Shown here: positions 40,824-49,400 of the stretch, one piece after another
Numbering within the stretch: the stretch's first letter is position 1
Layout of the letters: each line of letters starts with the position of its first letter
Assembly (NCBI RefSeq): GCF_963677075.1
Contig: NZ_OY781873.1
Location: 2,691,715-2,755,714 of the forward strand
Direction: 5' to 3'
Length of the DNA: 64,000 nt
Source of the DNA: an uncultured Sphaerochaeta sp.
GTDB taxonomy: Bacteria; Spirochaetota; Spirochaetia; Sphaerochaetales; Sphaerochaetaceae
Program-made: the position numbers and the translations under genes
The notes under the pieces: model-generated
What the model saw: the letters and a program-made list of their open reading frames with translations, nothing else
Told to the model about the DNA's origin: nothing
The model's database searches: none

Positions 40824-41702
40824 ATGGCGCTTACAGAACAAACGATCAAAGCATTGAAGGCAGAAGGGTTTCTACATAATAGAGGAACAGAGAACTTTTC
40901 CGCGCGTATCATTACAGGGAACGGTACATTACCGGCAAAGATGCTCTCACAACTCTCCATCCTCAGTGAGACCTATGGGGATGGAATGGTAAGTCTTACC
41001 GGCAGACTTACCGTTGAGATCCCCGGCATCCCCTACTCCCGTATTCCTGCATTCCGAGAGGAGGTTGCTTCCCTCTCCCTGACAACCGGAGGAACAGGAG
41101 CGAAGGTCAGACCGGTTGTAGCCTGTAAGGGAAGCACTTGCATCTATGGACTGGCTGATACCCAATCCCTTGCACAGAGAATCCATACAGCATTCTATGA
41201 AGGTTGGCATGAGGTCATCTTTCCCCACAAATTCAAGATAGCAGTGGGAGGATGTCCAAACAGTTGTGTAAAGCCTGAGCTCAATGATCTTGGCATTGTA
41301 GGACAGAGAATGATGCATCTATCACCTGAGTGCAAGGCTTGTGGCCGTTGCATCAGTGAGAAGCGCTGCCCGATGGGAGCAATCAAGCAACGTGAAGATG
41401 GGAAACGATATATTGACCGAAGCCTCTGCAACAACTGTAGCCTATGCCTCGATACCTGCCCATTTGGAAAAATAAATGCAGATGAGCCCCGCTACAAACT
41501 CTATCTAGGAGGCCGATGGGGCAAGCAGAAACGGTATGGGACACCACTTCCCCTATTGTATAGTGAGGAACAGCTCTTCCCTTTGATCACCCGAATATTG
41601 AACCTCTACAAAGAAGAGGGAAGACCAGGAGAGCGTTTTGCATCCGTGGTGGAACGCCTCGGGATGGACCATATTGCGAGGGCTCTGCATGAAACCGTGT
41701 AA
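40824..41702 (+). CDS. Stand-alone siroheme sulfite/nitrite reductase-like protein with two [4Fe-4S] ferredoxin motifs
   Basis: 292 residues resembling AsrC and small Dsr-like proteins. A ferredoxin-like half domain (about 1-75) is followed by the siroheme/[4Fe-4S] region: ACKGSTCIYG (about 94-103) and GGCPNSCVKPELNDLG (about 139-154), the latter with the canonical C-x3-C. Two ferredoxin clusters follow: CKACGRCISEKRCP and CNNCSLCLDTCP. No AsrA, AsrB or DsrB partner is nearby. GGAGG precedes ATG 40824. It opens an operon whose next three genes encode an iron/B12-type ABC importer. The substrate may be sulfite, nitrite or another small oxyanion, or the protein may act on a tetrapyrrole. Confidence 0.86.
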   Translation: MALTEQTIKALKAEGFLHNRGTENFSARIITGNGTLPAKMLSQLSILSETYGDGMVSLTGRLTVEIPGIPYSRIPAFREEVASLSLTTGGTGAKVRPVVACKGSTCIYGLADTQSLAQRIHTAFYEGWHEVIFPHKFKIAVGGCPNSCVKPELNDLGIVGQRMMHLSPECKACGRCISEKRCPMGAIKQREDGKRYIDRSLCNNCSLCLDTCPFGKINADEPRYKLYLGGRWGKQKRYGTPLPLLYSEEQLFPLITRILNLYKEEGRPGERFASVVERLGMDHIARALHETV

Positions 41703-42552
41703 GTGGATAGTGCCTTTACTCATGGTACTGCTTGTCTCATGCGGTACCAAGGCGCACTCCAGCCAGGCTGGGCGTGAGATAACGGTGGTTGCACTCTCCT
41801 CCTCCTTGGCTGAACTCTGGATCCTCTCAGGGGGTAATGTTGCAGCTACAACTGATGATGCCTTCCAGGAACACCCCGTTGGAGTGAGTGAGGATTGCAT
41901 CAATCTGGGTACGGTCAAGGACCCCAGCATAGAACAAATCCTCTCCCTAGACCCGGATCTGGTCTTGCTCTCCCCACTGCTTCCAAGTCACCAAGGTATC
42001 AAGGGTCAGCTGGAATCGTTCCAGATAGAGTGCAAAGCCTTTGATCTTGATACACTGGAACTTTACCTGGAAGCCTTGCGGTGGTGTAGCGAGATGATAG
42101 GAAATGATTATGCCTACTGGACTCATGGCAAGGAGACAGCAACACGCGCTCAATCAATCATCTCATCGTTTTCCCCTTCTCAAGAAGAACGAGTTCTCTT
42201 GCTCAGAGCCCATAGCACCAAGGTAAAAGCGCTTGATGAACGTTCCCTGGTAGGGGCCATGCTTCGAGACCTGGAGATCGAGACACTCTCTGACCAGTAC
42301 CCTTCCCTTCTTGATCAACTGAGCTGGGAGATTATCTTGAAAGAGGACCCCACTCTGATCCTGGTTGTCCCCATGGGGGATGTTTCACTAGCAGAAGTAC
42401 AGGCACAGATCTTGATCCGTGACAACCCTATTCTCTCCAACGTGCAGGCAATCAAGACAGGCAATGTACAGCTACTGCCAAAAGCATTGTTCGGCTACAA
42501 GCCAAACGATAGATGGGATGAAAGTTATGCATATCTTACCTCACTCTTCTAA
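41689..42552 (+). CDS. ABC importer substrate-binding lipoprotein (FecB/BtuF type)
   Basis: 287 residues, TroA-like two-lobe fold. Lipoprotein signal peptide with lipobox LVSC, lipidated Cys18, so membrane-anchored on the outer face of the inner membrane. ILSLDPDLVLLSPLLPSHQG is the family's lobe motif, and a long linking helix follows. Ligand class: ferric chelate, heme, cobamide or similar. ATG 41689 lies inside the end of the siroheme-protein gene (14-bp overlap), which ties the two functions together. Confidence 0.88.
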   Translation: MKPCKWIVPLLMVLLVSCGTKAHSSQAGREITVVALSSSLAELWILSGGNVAATTDDAFQEHPVGVSEDCINLGTVKDPSIEQILSLDPDLVLLSPLLPSHQGIKGQLESFQIECKAFDLDTLELYLEALRWCSEMIGNDYAYWTHGKETATRAQSIISSFSPSQEERVLLLRAHSTKVKALDERSLVGAMLRDLEIETLSDQYPSLLDQLSWEIILKEDPTLILVVPMGDVSLAEVQAQILIRDNPILSNVQAIKTGNVQLLPKALFGYKPNDRWDESYAYLTSLF

Positions 42553-43531
42553 GGGAAAACTCACCGGGCTGTTCGCTCTCGCTTTAGCCGGTGCATGTTA
42601 TTCGCTTTGCAGGGGGGCTGTTGACCTCTCACCTCAGGAGTTGCTCTCAGGGTTGATGTCAAGTCTTACAAATGGGGGAAGCCTTTCCATGATCATGCAT
42701 CTTCGCATGGTCCGTATAGCTTCCGCACTCCTGTGTGGCAGTGCACTCTCGCTCTCAGGTTCCTTGTTGCAACAGACCCTGAACAACCCCATGGCCGGGC
42801 CAAGCATCTTGGGAATAAACGCATCAGCGGCGCTCTCGGTACTACTTGGTATGCTCCTCTTTCCTTCTCTTGCACAGCTCTTGCCGCTTTTCTCTTCAAT
42901 TGGTGCACTCGTCGGTAGTTTGATCGTATTCTCTCTCGCAGCCATGTATCGATTCAGCAGACTCACCCTCATACTCAGTGGTATTGCCTTATCGACAGTG
43001 CTTGGTGCTGTCAGTGATGCCTTATTGACAATCTTTCCTGATCTTGTAGCCGTGAAAGTTGACTTTCTTGTTGGTTCTTTTGCCCATATCACGTCCGCTC
43101 AGCTTTCCTTGCTCTCTCCTCTCTTAGTGATGACCATGCTCATCGCCTGCCTGATGGGTCGTCCGCTCACGATGCTCAGTCTTGGCGATGAGTGTGCAAC
43201 ATCTCTTGGCCTCAGGGTCAATCGGGTTCGTCTCTTGCTTTTGGCTTTAAGTGCGATACTTAGTGCGCTTGCGATCAGTTTATGTGGTCTGGTCGGGTTC
43301 CTTGGGCTGTTGGTACCCCACATAGCCAGAAGAATGATACCAGCCCACGAGGCACTCCATCTTCCCTTCACCGCCTTGCTTGGTGGGTGTATCGCCCTAT
43401 TCGCAGATACCACTGCCCGATTGGTATTCGCACCCTATGAGCTACCGGTAGGTATTGTACTCTCTGCTCTGGGAGGACCAAGCTTCCTGGTTGTCTTGAT
43501 CAAGTACAGACGAGGAGATAGGCATGCTTGA
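42527..43531 (+). CDS. ABC importer permease (FecCD/BtuC type)
   Basis: 334 residues with about nine or ten membrane helices. GSALSLSGSLLQQTLNNPMAGPSILGINASA is the hallmark FecCD segment, and GLVGFLGLLVPHIARRMI the coupling region contacting the ATPase. The start is uncertain between ATG 42518 and 42527; both overlap the end of the binding-protein gene. The stop overlaps the ATPase gene by 8 bp. Confidence 0.92.
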   Translation: MHILPHSSKGKLTGLFALALAGACYSLCRGAVDLSPQELLSGLMSSLTNGGSLSMIMHLRMVRIASALLCGSALSLSGSLLQQTLNNPMAGPSILGINASAALSVLLGMLLFPSLAQLLPLFSSIGALVGSLIVFSLAAMYRFSRLTLILSGIALSTVLGAVSDALLTIFPDLVAVKVDFLVGSFAHITSAQLSLLSPLLVMTMLIACLMGRPLTMLSLGDECATSLGLRVNRVRLLLLALSAILSALAISLCGLVGFLGLLVPHIARRMIPAHEALHLPFTALLGGCIALFADTTARLVFAPYELPVGIVLSALGGPSFLVVLIKYRRGDRHA

Positions 43532-44273
43532 AGCCAAACACCTTAGTGGAGGATACCCAGGGAAAACGGTTATCCAGAATGTCTCCCTTTCCTTCGCAAA
43601 AGGGGAGCTCATAGCAATACTGGGCTTGAATGGAAGTGGTAAATCTACGCTTCTGAAGATTCTCTCCGGTTTGCTGGAGAAAGAAAAGGGAACCTTGTTT
43701 CTGGACGGGAAACCTCTAGATGACTATGCACCAAGGCATTTGGGCAGACTAATTGCCTATCATGGGCAACGTCATGAAATTCCAGATATGAATACAAGAA
43801 CCCTGCTTGCCCACAGTCGATTTCCTTATCAAGGATTTATCAGAAAACTGCAAGACAAGGATCAGAAAGCCATTGAATGTGCAATTGATCGAATGCAGAT
43901 ACAGCATGTACTGGATACCCCTCTTAAGCACTTGAGTGGAGGATATCAGCAACGCTCATTTCTCGCGATGACCCTTGCAAGGGAAGCAGACTATCTCCTT
44001 TTTGATGAGCCGGATGCCCATCTAGATATCTCACAGATGTATATGGTCCACCAGCTCCTGCAGGACCTGGCATCTGAGGGTCACTGCGTTGTGGCTTCCC
44101 TGCACGACCTCTCAGAAGCCTTGAGGATTGCTAGTAGGATCATCCTTATCGACCAACAAACGGTCGTATTTGATGGGAAGCCCCAAGATGCAGTTGCCTG
44201 TGGGATACTCGAAAAAATCTTTCGTGTGGCTATCAAAAGATATGATACTTTCTACCGGTTTTCACTGCGTTGA
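43524..44273 (+). CDS. ABC importer ATPase (FecE/BtuD type)
   Basis: 249 residues. Walker A GLNGSGKST (34-42), signature LSGGYQQRSF, Walker B YLLFDEPDAHLD, and the switch His in ASLHDLSEAL. All catalytic residues are present. Overlaps the permease gene by 8 bp and ends the operon; folC begins 48 bp later and may be read from the same transcript. Confidence 0.95.
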   Translation: MLEAKHLSGGYPGKTVIQNVSLSFAKGELIAILGLNGSGKSTLLKILSGLLEKEKGTLFLDGKPLDDYAPRHLGRLIAYHGQRHEIPDMNTRTLLAHSRFPYQGFIRKLQDKDQKAIECAIDRMQIQHVLDTPLKHLSGGYQQRSFLAMTLAREADYLLFDEPDAHLDISQMYMVHQLLQDLASEGHCVVASLHDLSEALRIASRIILIDQQTVVFDGKPQDAVACGILEKIFRVAIKRYDTFYRFSLR

Positions 44274-44321
44274 CCAAGGAGGCCCTTACCGTCTACAGTG
44301 ACAGGCGAGGTAGTTTCCAGC

Positions 44322-45686
44322 ATGCAAATTTCCAGCTTTGAAGATGTAATTAGCTTCACCGAGCAGTTCACCAACCTCGAGAAGCAGACGTCCCACTACA
44401 CCACTCGTACCTATCGACTTGACAGGATGCACGACCTGTTGGCCCACTTGGGCAATCCTGAACGGGCTTTCAAGAAAATTCATCTTGCAGGGTCAAAAGG
44501 AAAGGGTTCAACAGCAAGCTATCTGGCAAGTGCCCTGACTGCCATGGGTTATAAAACAGGCTTATACCTTTCTCCTCATCTGGTCGATTACCGGGAGCGG
44601 TTTACCCTAAGTGGTACCTTCTTTGACGATTCCTTGCTCGTTTCAACCGGCCAGGAGTTGGCAGACAGCATTGAGGGGTTCACCTTCCGCGATGAATGGG
44701 GGGAGACAAATCCTACCACATTTGAACTCTTCACCGCCTATGCTTATCTGCTCTTCAAGAACAGCGGCTGCAGCTGGGCGATTATTGAGACCGGCCTCGG
44801 TGGACGTCTTGATGCAACCAATACCATCATCCCTGAGGCAAGTGTGCTCTGCCCCATTGAGCTCGAGCATACCAAGATTCTCGGCTCCACCATCAGGGAA
44901 ATTGCCACAGAGAAAAGCAAGATCATCAAGAGAGGAGTACCTGTATTCATTGGCCTCGAAGAGGGTGAAGCCTTGGATGTATTCCTCACTGAAGCAGAGG
45001 AGCAACACAGTACTCCCTACCTACTCAAGGAACATCTGGGTTCCCTGACAAGCAGCACTACCAGTGAAGGCGAGCAGGTCCACTACCGGTGGAAGAATGG
45101 GGAAGAGGAGCATCTCTGCCTTTCCATGCGAGGATTGGTCCAGGCACAGAATAGTGCACTTGCCATGCTTGTCCTGAAGACACTCAATCTCTTTGACCAG
45201 ACGATGCTCCCTGCCATCGAGTCAAATCAGATACCAGGGAGATTCCAGCAGCTCTCAAAAGATCCCTGCCTCTATGTGGATGGTGCACACACCACCCGCT
45301 CCCTGCAGGCCCTGCTCTCTTCCTTCTCCAGCCTTCATCCCACCAAGGAAAATACAGTCATTTTTGGAGCACTGGAGGACAAGGATCATACCCACATGCT
45401 CTCACTCCTGCTCGACTATTTCCAGAAAATCATCATCAGCAGGCCAGGGACTTTCAAGAAGAGTGATATCAACCAACTGCATGAGCTTCTCTTGGAGCTT
45501 GCCGCCAAACGAGAAAAACAGTACGAAATTCTTTTAATTGAGGACAATCTCTCAGCATTGAAAGAAGCACTTTCCCATACGGCAAAGGAAGGGGCCATCC
45601 TTACCTGTGGATCATTCTACCTTGCCGGAGGTATAACATCTGCCTATGAGCAGGTCAGGAGTTCACATGAGTCTCAACTGGCGTGA
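44322..45686 (+). CDS. folC: Folylpolyglutamate synthase/dihydrofolate synthase family
   Basis: Mur-ligase-superfamily enzyme adding glutamate to folates. 454 residues: P-loop HLAGSKGKGSTASYLA near 55-70, LSPHLVDYRERF, the GLGGRLDATN omega-loop motif, and VDGAHTTRSLQALL in the C-terminal domain. ATG 44322 has GAGG 11 nt upstream; a GTG at 44298 would add 8 residues. The 3' end overlaps rqcH by 20 bp. Confidence 0.92.
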   Translation: MQISSFEDVISFTEQFTNLEKQTSHYTTRTYRLDRMHDLLAHLGNPERAFKKIHLAGSKGKGSTASYLASALTAMGYKTGLYLSPHLVDYRERFTLSGTFFDDSLLVSTGQELADSIEGFTFRDEWGETNPTTFELFTAYAYLLFKNSGCSWAIIETGLGGRLDATNTIIPEASVLCPIELEHTKILGSTIREIATEKSKIIKRGVPVFIGLEEGEALDVFLTEAEEQHSTPYLLKEHLGSLTSSTTSEGEQVHYRWKNGEEEHLCLSMRGLVQAQNSALAMLVLKTLNLFDQTMLPAIESNQIPGRFQQLSKDPCLYVDGAHTTRSLQALLSSFSSLHPTKENTVIFGALEDKDHTHMLSLLLDYFQKIIISRPGTFKKSDINQLHELLLELAAKREKQYEILLIEDNLSALKEALSHTAKEGAILTCGSFYLAGGITSAYEQVRSSHESQLA

Positions 45687-47100
45687 GATAGCACTTATCC
45701 TGGAGGAACTGCCCCTGGTGGGCAGTTCATTGCAGCGCACTACCCAACATGATTTTCACTCTCTTAGCTGGCACTTCTATCACCCTGAGGCAGGGAGATG
45801 GACTCTATACACCGAGGTAGGCACCCCTTTCAGCCGACTCCATGAACTTAAGAAACCCATTAGTGCAAACCAGATGGGAAAAACAGCCAAGCTCCAACGT
45901 TTTATCCAATTTTGTCGTGCAAATCTGGAGGGTGCCAAGGTTGAATCAGTCTATCAACAACCCTTTGACCGGGTTGTGCGCCTTCGAATGGACAACCATG
46001 GCACGATACTGAATCTCTATCTTCGCTTCTACAGTGGACCAGGTGCAAATATCCTGGTCACTGATGAGAGTGATATCCTCCTTGACCTGCTGTACAGGCG
46101 TCCTGGAAGAGAGGAGCAGAGTGGACAACCATTCACACTCCCTGAGCCGAAAGCGGAAGAGGGAAAAGCGTTCCTTGTCAGAGAGAGAACCGGCGATTCC
46201 TTCAATGAGCAGATTGAGGAAGCATACGGAGAGCAGAGCAATACACTCACCCGTGAAGAGCTGGCTACACGTGTTGAACGAAAGATGGAACGGGAGCTCA
46301 AGAGCCTGAATACTACACTCGGCAGTCTTATACGTACCAGTGCGAACACTCAGGATTTCATGCATTTCAAGAAGTTCGGCGATCTTCTCAGTGCAAACCA
46401 ACACCTACTCAAAGGTACAATGGATGAAATAACGCTGGAAGATTGGGAGACGGGAAAGCCACTCACCATACCCCTTGATGACAAGATCCTCTCTCGCGAG
46501 AATATTCATCTCTACTATGAGAAATACCAGAAAGCCAAGAAAACCCACGAGAATGCCATCACAGAGGTTGAGAAAACCAAAGCGCTCATTGCCCAGAGAG
46601 AAGCACACTATCTGGCGCTCCTTGATCCCAACCGTGACCAACTACAGGCGATCAGGAGCCTGACAAAGGAACTGGAAGAGAGCTCTGGGAGTGAGACACA
46701 AAAAAAGCAGAGTCCGGGCCTTACCATCCAAAGTGGTTCGTTCACCCTGCTTGTTGGCCGCAATGCCAAGGAAAACGACGAATTACTCCGTCACTACGTG
46801 AAGGGAAATGACTACTGGATGCATACCCGTGATGTCCCTGGGGGGTATGTTTTCATCAAGTACATCAGGGGAAAGAGTGTCCCTCTGGAGGTCCTGCTTG
46901 ATGCAGCAAACCTAGCGCTTGTTTTCAGCAAGGCAAAGAATCAGGGTCGTGCAGATCTATACTATACCCAGGTAAAACACCTAAGAAGAGCAAAGGGAGG
47001 GAAAACCGGGACGGTTCTGCCCACTCAGGAGAAAAACTTGACAGTTACACTGGACGAAGGGAGACTTTCACGATTACTTTTAGGACATGAGCATGCTTGA
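45667..47100 (+). CDS. rqcH: RqcH/NEMF-like ribosome quality-control protein (NFACT family)
   Basis: Homologue of RqcH/Rqc2, which binds stalled 50S-peptidyl-tRNA and directs alanine tailing. 477 residues, shorter than the about 570 of Bacillus RqcH. NFACT-N with the key Asp101-Arg102 pair (FDRVVRL); a helical/coiled-coil middle (about 270-345); C-terminal NFACT-R domain with NDYWMHTRDVPGGYVFIKY (381-399), where most homologues have PGSHV. ATG 45667 with AGGAG upstream, inside the folC end. Confidence 0.9.
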   Translation: MSLNWREIALILEELPLVGSSLQRTTQHDFHSLSWHFYHPEAGRWTLYTEVGTPFSRLHELKKPISANQMGKTAKLQRFIQFCRANLEGAKVESVYQQPFDRVVRLRMDNHGTILNLYLRFYSGPGANILVTDESDILLDLLYRRPGREEQSGQPFTLPEPKAEEGKAFLVRERTGDSFNEQIEEAYGEQSNTLTREELATRVERKMERELKSLNTTLGSLIRTSANTQDFMHFKKFGDLLSANQHLLKGTMDEITLEDWETGKPLTIPLDDKILSRENIHLYYEKYQKAKKTHENAITEVEKTKALIAQREAHYLALLDPNRDQLQAIRSLTKELEESSGSETQKKQSPGLTIQSGSFTLLVGRNAKENDELLRHYVKGNDYWMHTRDVPGGYVFIKYIRGKSVPLEVLLDAANLALVFSKAKNQGRADLYYTQVKHLRRAKGGKTGTVLPTQEKNLTVTLDEGRLSRLLLGHEHA

Positions 47101-47935
47101 CAGTTACCACCATATGATCTTCTACCCTGAGGACCAAGAAACACTCTCCCTTGCAACGGCAAAGAGAGAGGCGAAAGTGTATCTACGCTCTCTTCCCTCT
47201 GCAATTCTTGTACCTCATGCGGCCTACCAGTTTTCGCTGGAGGCTCTGCATAGGAGCTTTTCAGTGGCAGGGAGGCTGAAGCCCTCCTTAATAGTTTTCC
47301 TTGGGCCCTTGCACCAGGAAGTGCTGGAAGCAGATGCTCCATCTTTCCTGTTCACCAGCAGTATGGAAGGTATATCCATAGCCGGTGTGGAACATCGCTT
47401 TGCAACTACCTTGATCAAGGAGCTCACTGCCTCCCATGCTCCTTTCTTCACCCAGGAAGACAGTTACCTGGTAGAGGAGCCTGCTCTTGAGCTGACGCTT
47501 CCCATGATTCACAGCTACTTCCCTGATGTTCCGGTACTTCCCATTCTTGCTTCCTCATGTACCAGTGAACAAATACAGACCTATCAAAAGGTTCTTGAGT
47601 CTGTCTTAAGGCAAGAGAAGAATGTGCTGTTCATCGTTTCGGCCAATGCAAATGCCCTACTGCCATCCCCGCAAGCGGAGGAAGATGCAAGGACTTTCAT
47701 TTCCCGTCTTAGGACAGGTGTGAGCCTCCTGGAAAACAGGAGAGGAGAGAGGATAAGCAGCTGCAATAGCTCGAGCTTGGAAGCACTACGCAAGCTGACC
47801 GTTCTCTCTGGGAACTGGACAATGGGTGGATACTTTGGCAAGCAAGGTGAACAACCAGAGATCAAGGATTATAACGATATGAAGGAAAAACATGTTTGGC
47901 ACATCAGTGCATATCAAGGAGAAACGAATGCATAA
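47093..47935 (+). CDS. Memo-family protein, divergent
   Basis: 280 residues related to the Memo family (dioxygenase-like fold). ILVPHAAYQFSLEAL and VFLGPLHQEVLE match the two His-bearing family motifs, and LELTLPMIHSYFPDVPVLPIL the central region. The His usually in LEHS-type motifs and the later SSD-H type segment are not evident (VEEPALEL and SANANALLP instead), so a canonical metal site may be incomplete. ATG 47093 is preferred (AGGA 7 nt away) over ATG 47087. Overlaps rqcH and the next gene by 8 bp each. Confidence 0.75.
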   Translation: MLDSYHHMIFYPEDQETLSLATAKREAKVYLRSLPSAILVPHAAYQFSLEALHRSFSVAGRLKPSLIVFLGPLHQEVLEADAPSFLFTSSMEGISIAGVEHRFATTLIKELTASHAPFFTQEDSYLVEEPALELTLPMIHSYFPDVPVLPILASSCTSEQIQTYQKVLESVLRQEKNVLFIVSANANALLPSPQAEEDARTFISRLRTGVSLLENRRGERISSCNSSSLEALRKLTVLSGNWTMGGYFGKQGEQPEIKDYNDMKEKHVWHISAYQGETNA

Positions 47936-49400
47936 GATGAGCCGGACCTTTCCCTGTGAGATTGATGGACAGAAGATGCAATGCATTGTGATAGGCCCTC
48001 AATCAATGGATCTTCCCTCCTACCTACTGCAGGGAGAAAAAGCCTGTGGTTATATCTATGAGGACGGAACTCTCACAAAATGGTATTGGAAGGGGTTAAG
48101 TGTATTCGAAGGAGAGCGCTGTCTCTACTTTGATCCGCTGCCCTTGTTTCCTTTTTCAGACATTGCCACCAGCAAACGATCCGAGGCTCTGACCTTGGTC
48201 AGGGACCTTGCTCGAGCACTGGAATCACTGCCCTACTCCTTCCTTGACCTCTCAAGCGGCATTCTTCCGCTTTGGAGAGTATGGGGTATGGAAGATGGTA
48301 GATTATTGATCCTTCCCCAGGATTTGGCAGACCTCTTTGCTGCCTGCAGTGATGAGGAGACCCGTTACTTCCATAGCTCCTCATGGGTACATCATGGACT
48401 ACATCAGCCTTTCACACTCTGCGACCAGATGGCCAGCCTTCTCTACTATGCAGCCTTGGGTTTTCCACCATTCTATGACAAAGACAGCAGGGAGGACTCT
48501 TTCAGACCACTCCCCTTATCCCTTACAGGAGTCTCGCTACCGCAAACAACCATACAGTTCATCGACCGAACGCTTTCCTTAAGCCTAACCAAGCAGAGGG
48601 ATGCTGTCATGAACAAGGAGCCCCAGAAGGCACTGTCCTGGTTCCTTTCCCAGACAGAATCCTTGCAATGGACACTGGAAGCTACCGACTCGGTAAAAAG
48701 CAGGGAGTCACTCAATACAGTACCAGCCTGTGCCTCATTCCTGGAAGGTCAACACAAACGAGCGAAACGACGGGTTTTCTGGAGAAAGAAAGGTTGGTTG
48801 GTCATTACCATTGCAGCAATCATTATCTCAGTGAGCTGGTTCACCACCACACGGATACAGGAATCGCGCAAGCCACCCTACACTGCCGGCATGGAACCAA
48901 TGCAGATCATTGAGGCGTATTATGACAGCATGAATGAACTAAGCTTGGAGAAGATGGAGGCTTCCCTTGCAAAAGGGGTAAAGAACCCAGCATCAATGGA
49001 AGTCACCAACCTCTATGTTACCCGTCAGACCAGGCAAGCCTATGAGGGTATCAATACGCAAATCGATCCCAATGATTGGATAGCAGAAGGTAGACCTCCC
49101 ATCTTGGCGGGAACCTTCCTCTATGGCATTACCGATCTCTCCATCGAGCAGATTGGAGAGAACAGATATCTGGCAAAGGGGATCATGTGGACTCCCTACG
49201 CCTACAGCGATGAGGAACCAGAGCCAAATGCTACAGCTACTGCGGTGTATACCTATGAACTGAATCAGGAATTCTCAGTTGAAATGGGAGAAAGAGGATG
49301 GTATGAGATTACCGATATCGGCAGGGCCTCGGTGCAACCGTTGGAAAAGCTGATGGTGGAAACCTACATCAAGAACAGCAATACTGCTCAATCTCAGTAA
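47928..49400 (+). CDS. Unknown protein with one transmembrane segment
   Basis: 490 residues, family not recognised. N-terminal cytoplasmic part (about 1-280), reminiscent in size of pseudokinase-like domains but without readable kinase motifs; a strongly basic patch (KRAKRRVFWRKKG); one membrane helix (about 290-308, VITIAAIIISVSWF); then an outer domain of about 180 residues with an NTF2/SnoaL-like opening (PMQIIEAYYDSMNELSLEKM). Predicted single-pass, N-in. ATG 47928 with AAGGAG 6 nt upstream. Its 3' end overlaps the convergent miaA by 32 bp. Confidence 0.7.
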   Translation: MHKMSRTFPCEIDGQKMQCIVIGPQSMDLPSYLLQGEKACGYIYEDGTLTKWYWKGLSVFEGERCLYFDPLPLFPFSDIATSKRSEALTLVRDLARALESLPYSFLDLSSGILPLWRVWGMEDGRLLILPQDLADLFAACSDEETRYFHSSSWVHHGLHQPFTLCDQMASLLYYAALGFPPFYDKDSREDSFRPLPLSLTGVSLPQTTIQFIDRTLSLSLTKQRDAVMNKEPQKALSWFLSQTESLQWTLEATDSVKSRESLNTVPACASFLEGQHKRAKRRVFWRKKGWLVITIAAIIISVSWFTTTRIQESRKPPYTAGMEPMQIIEAYYDSMNELSLEKMEASLAKGVKNPASMEVTNLYVTRQTRQAYEGINTQIDPNDWIAEGRPPILAGTFLYGITDLSIEQIGENRYLAKGIMWTPYAYSDEEPEPNATATAVYTYELNQEFSVEMGERGWYEITDIGRASVQPLEKLMVETYIKNSNTAQSQ

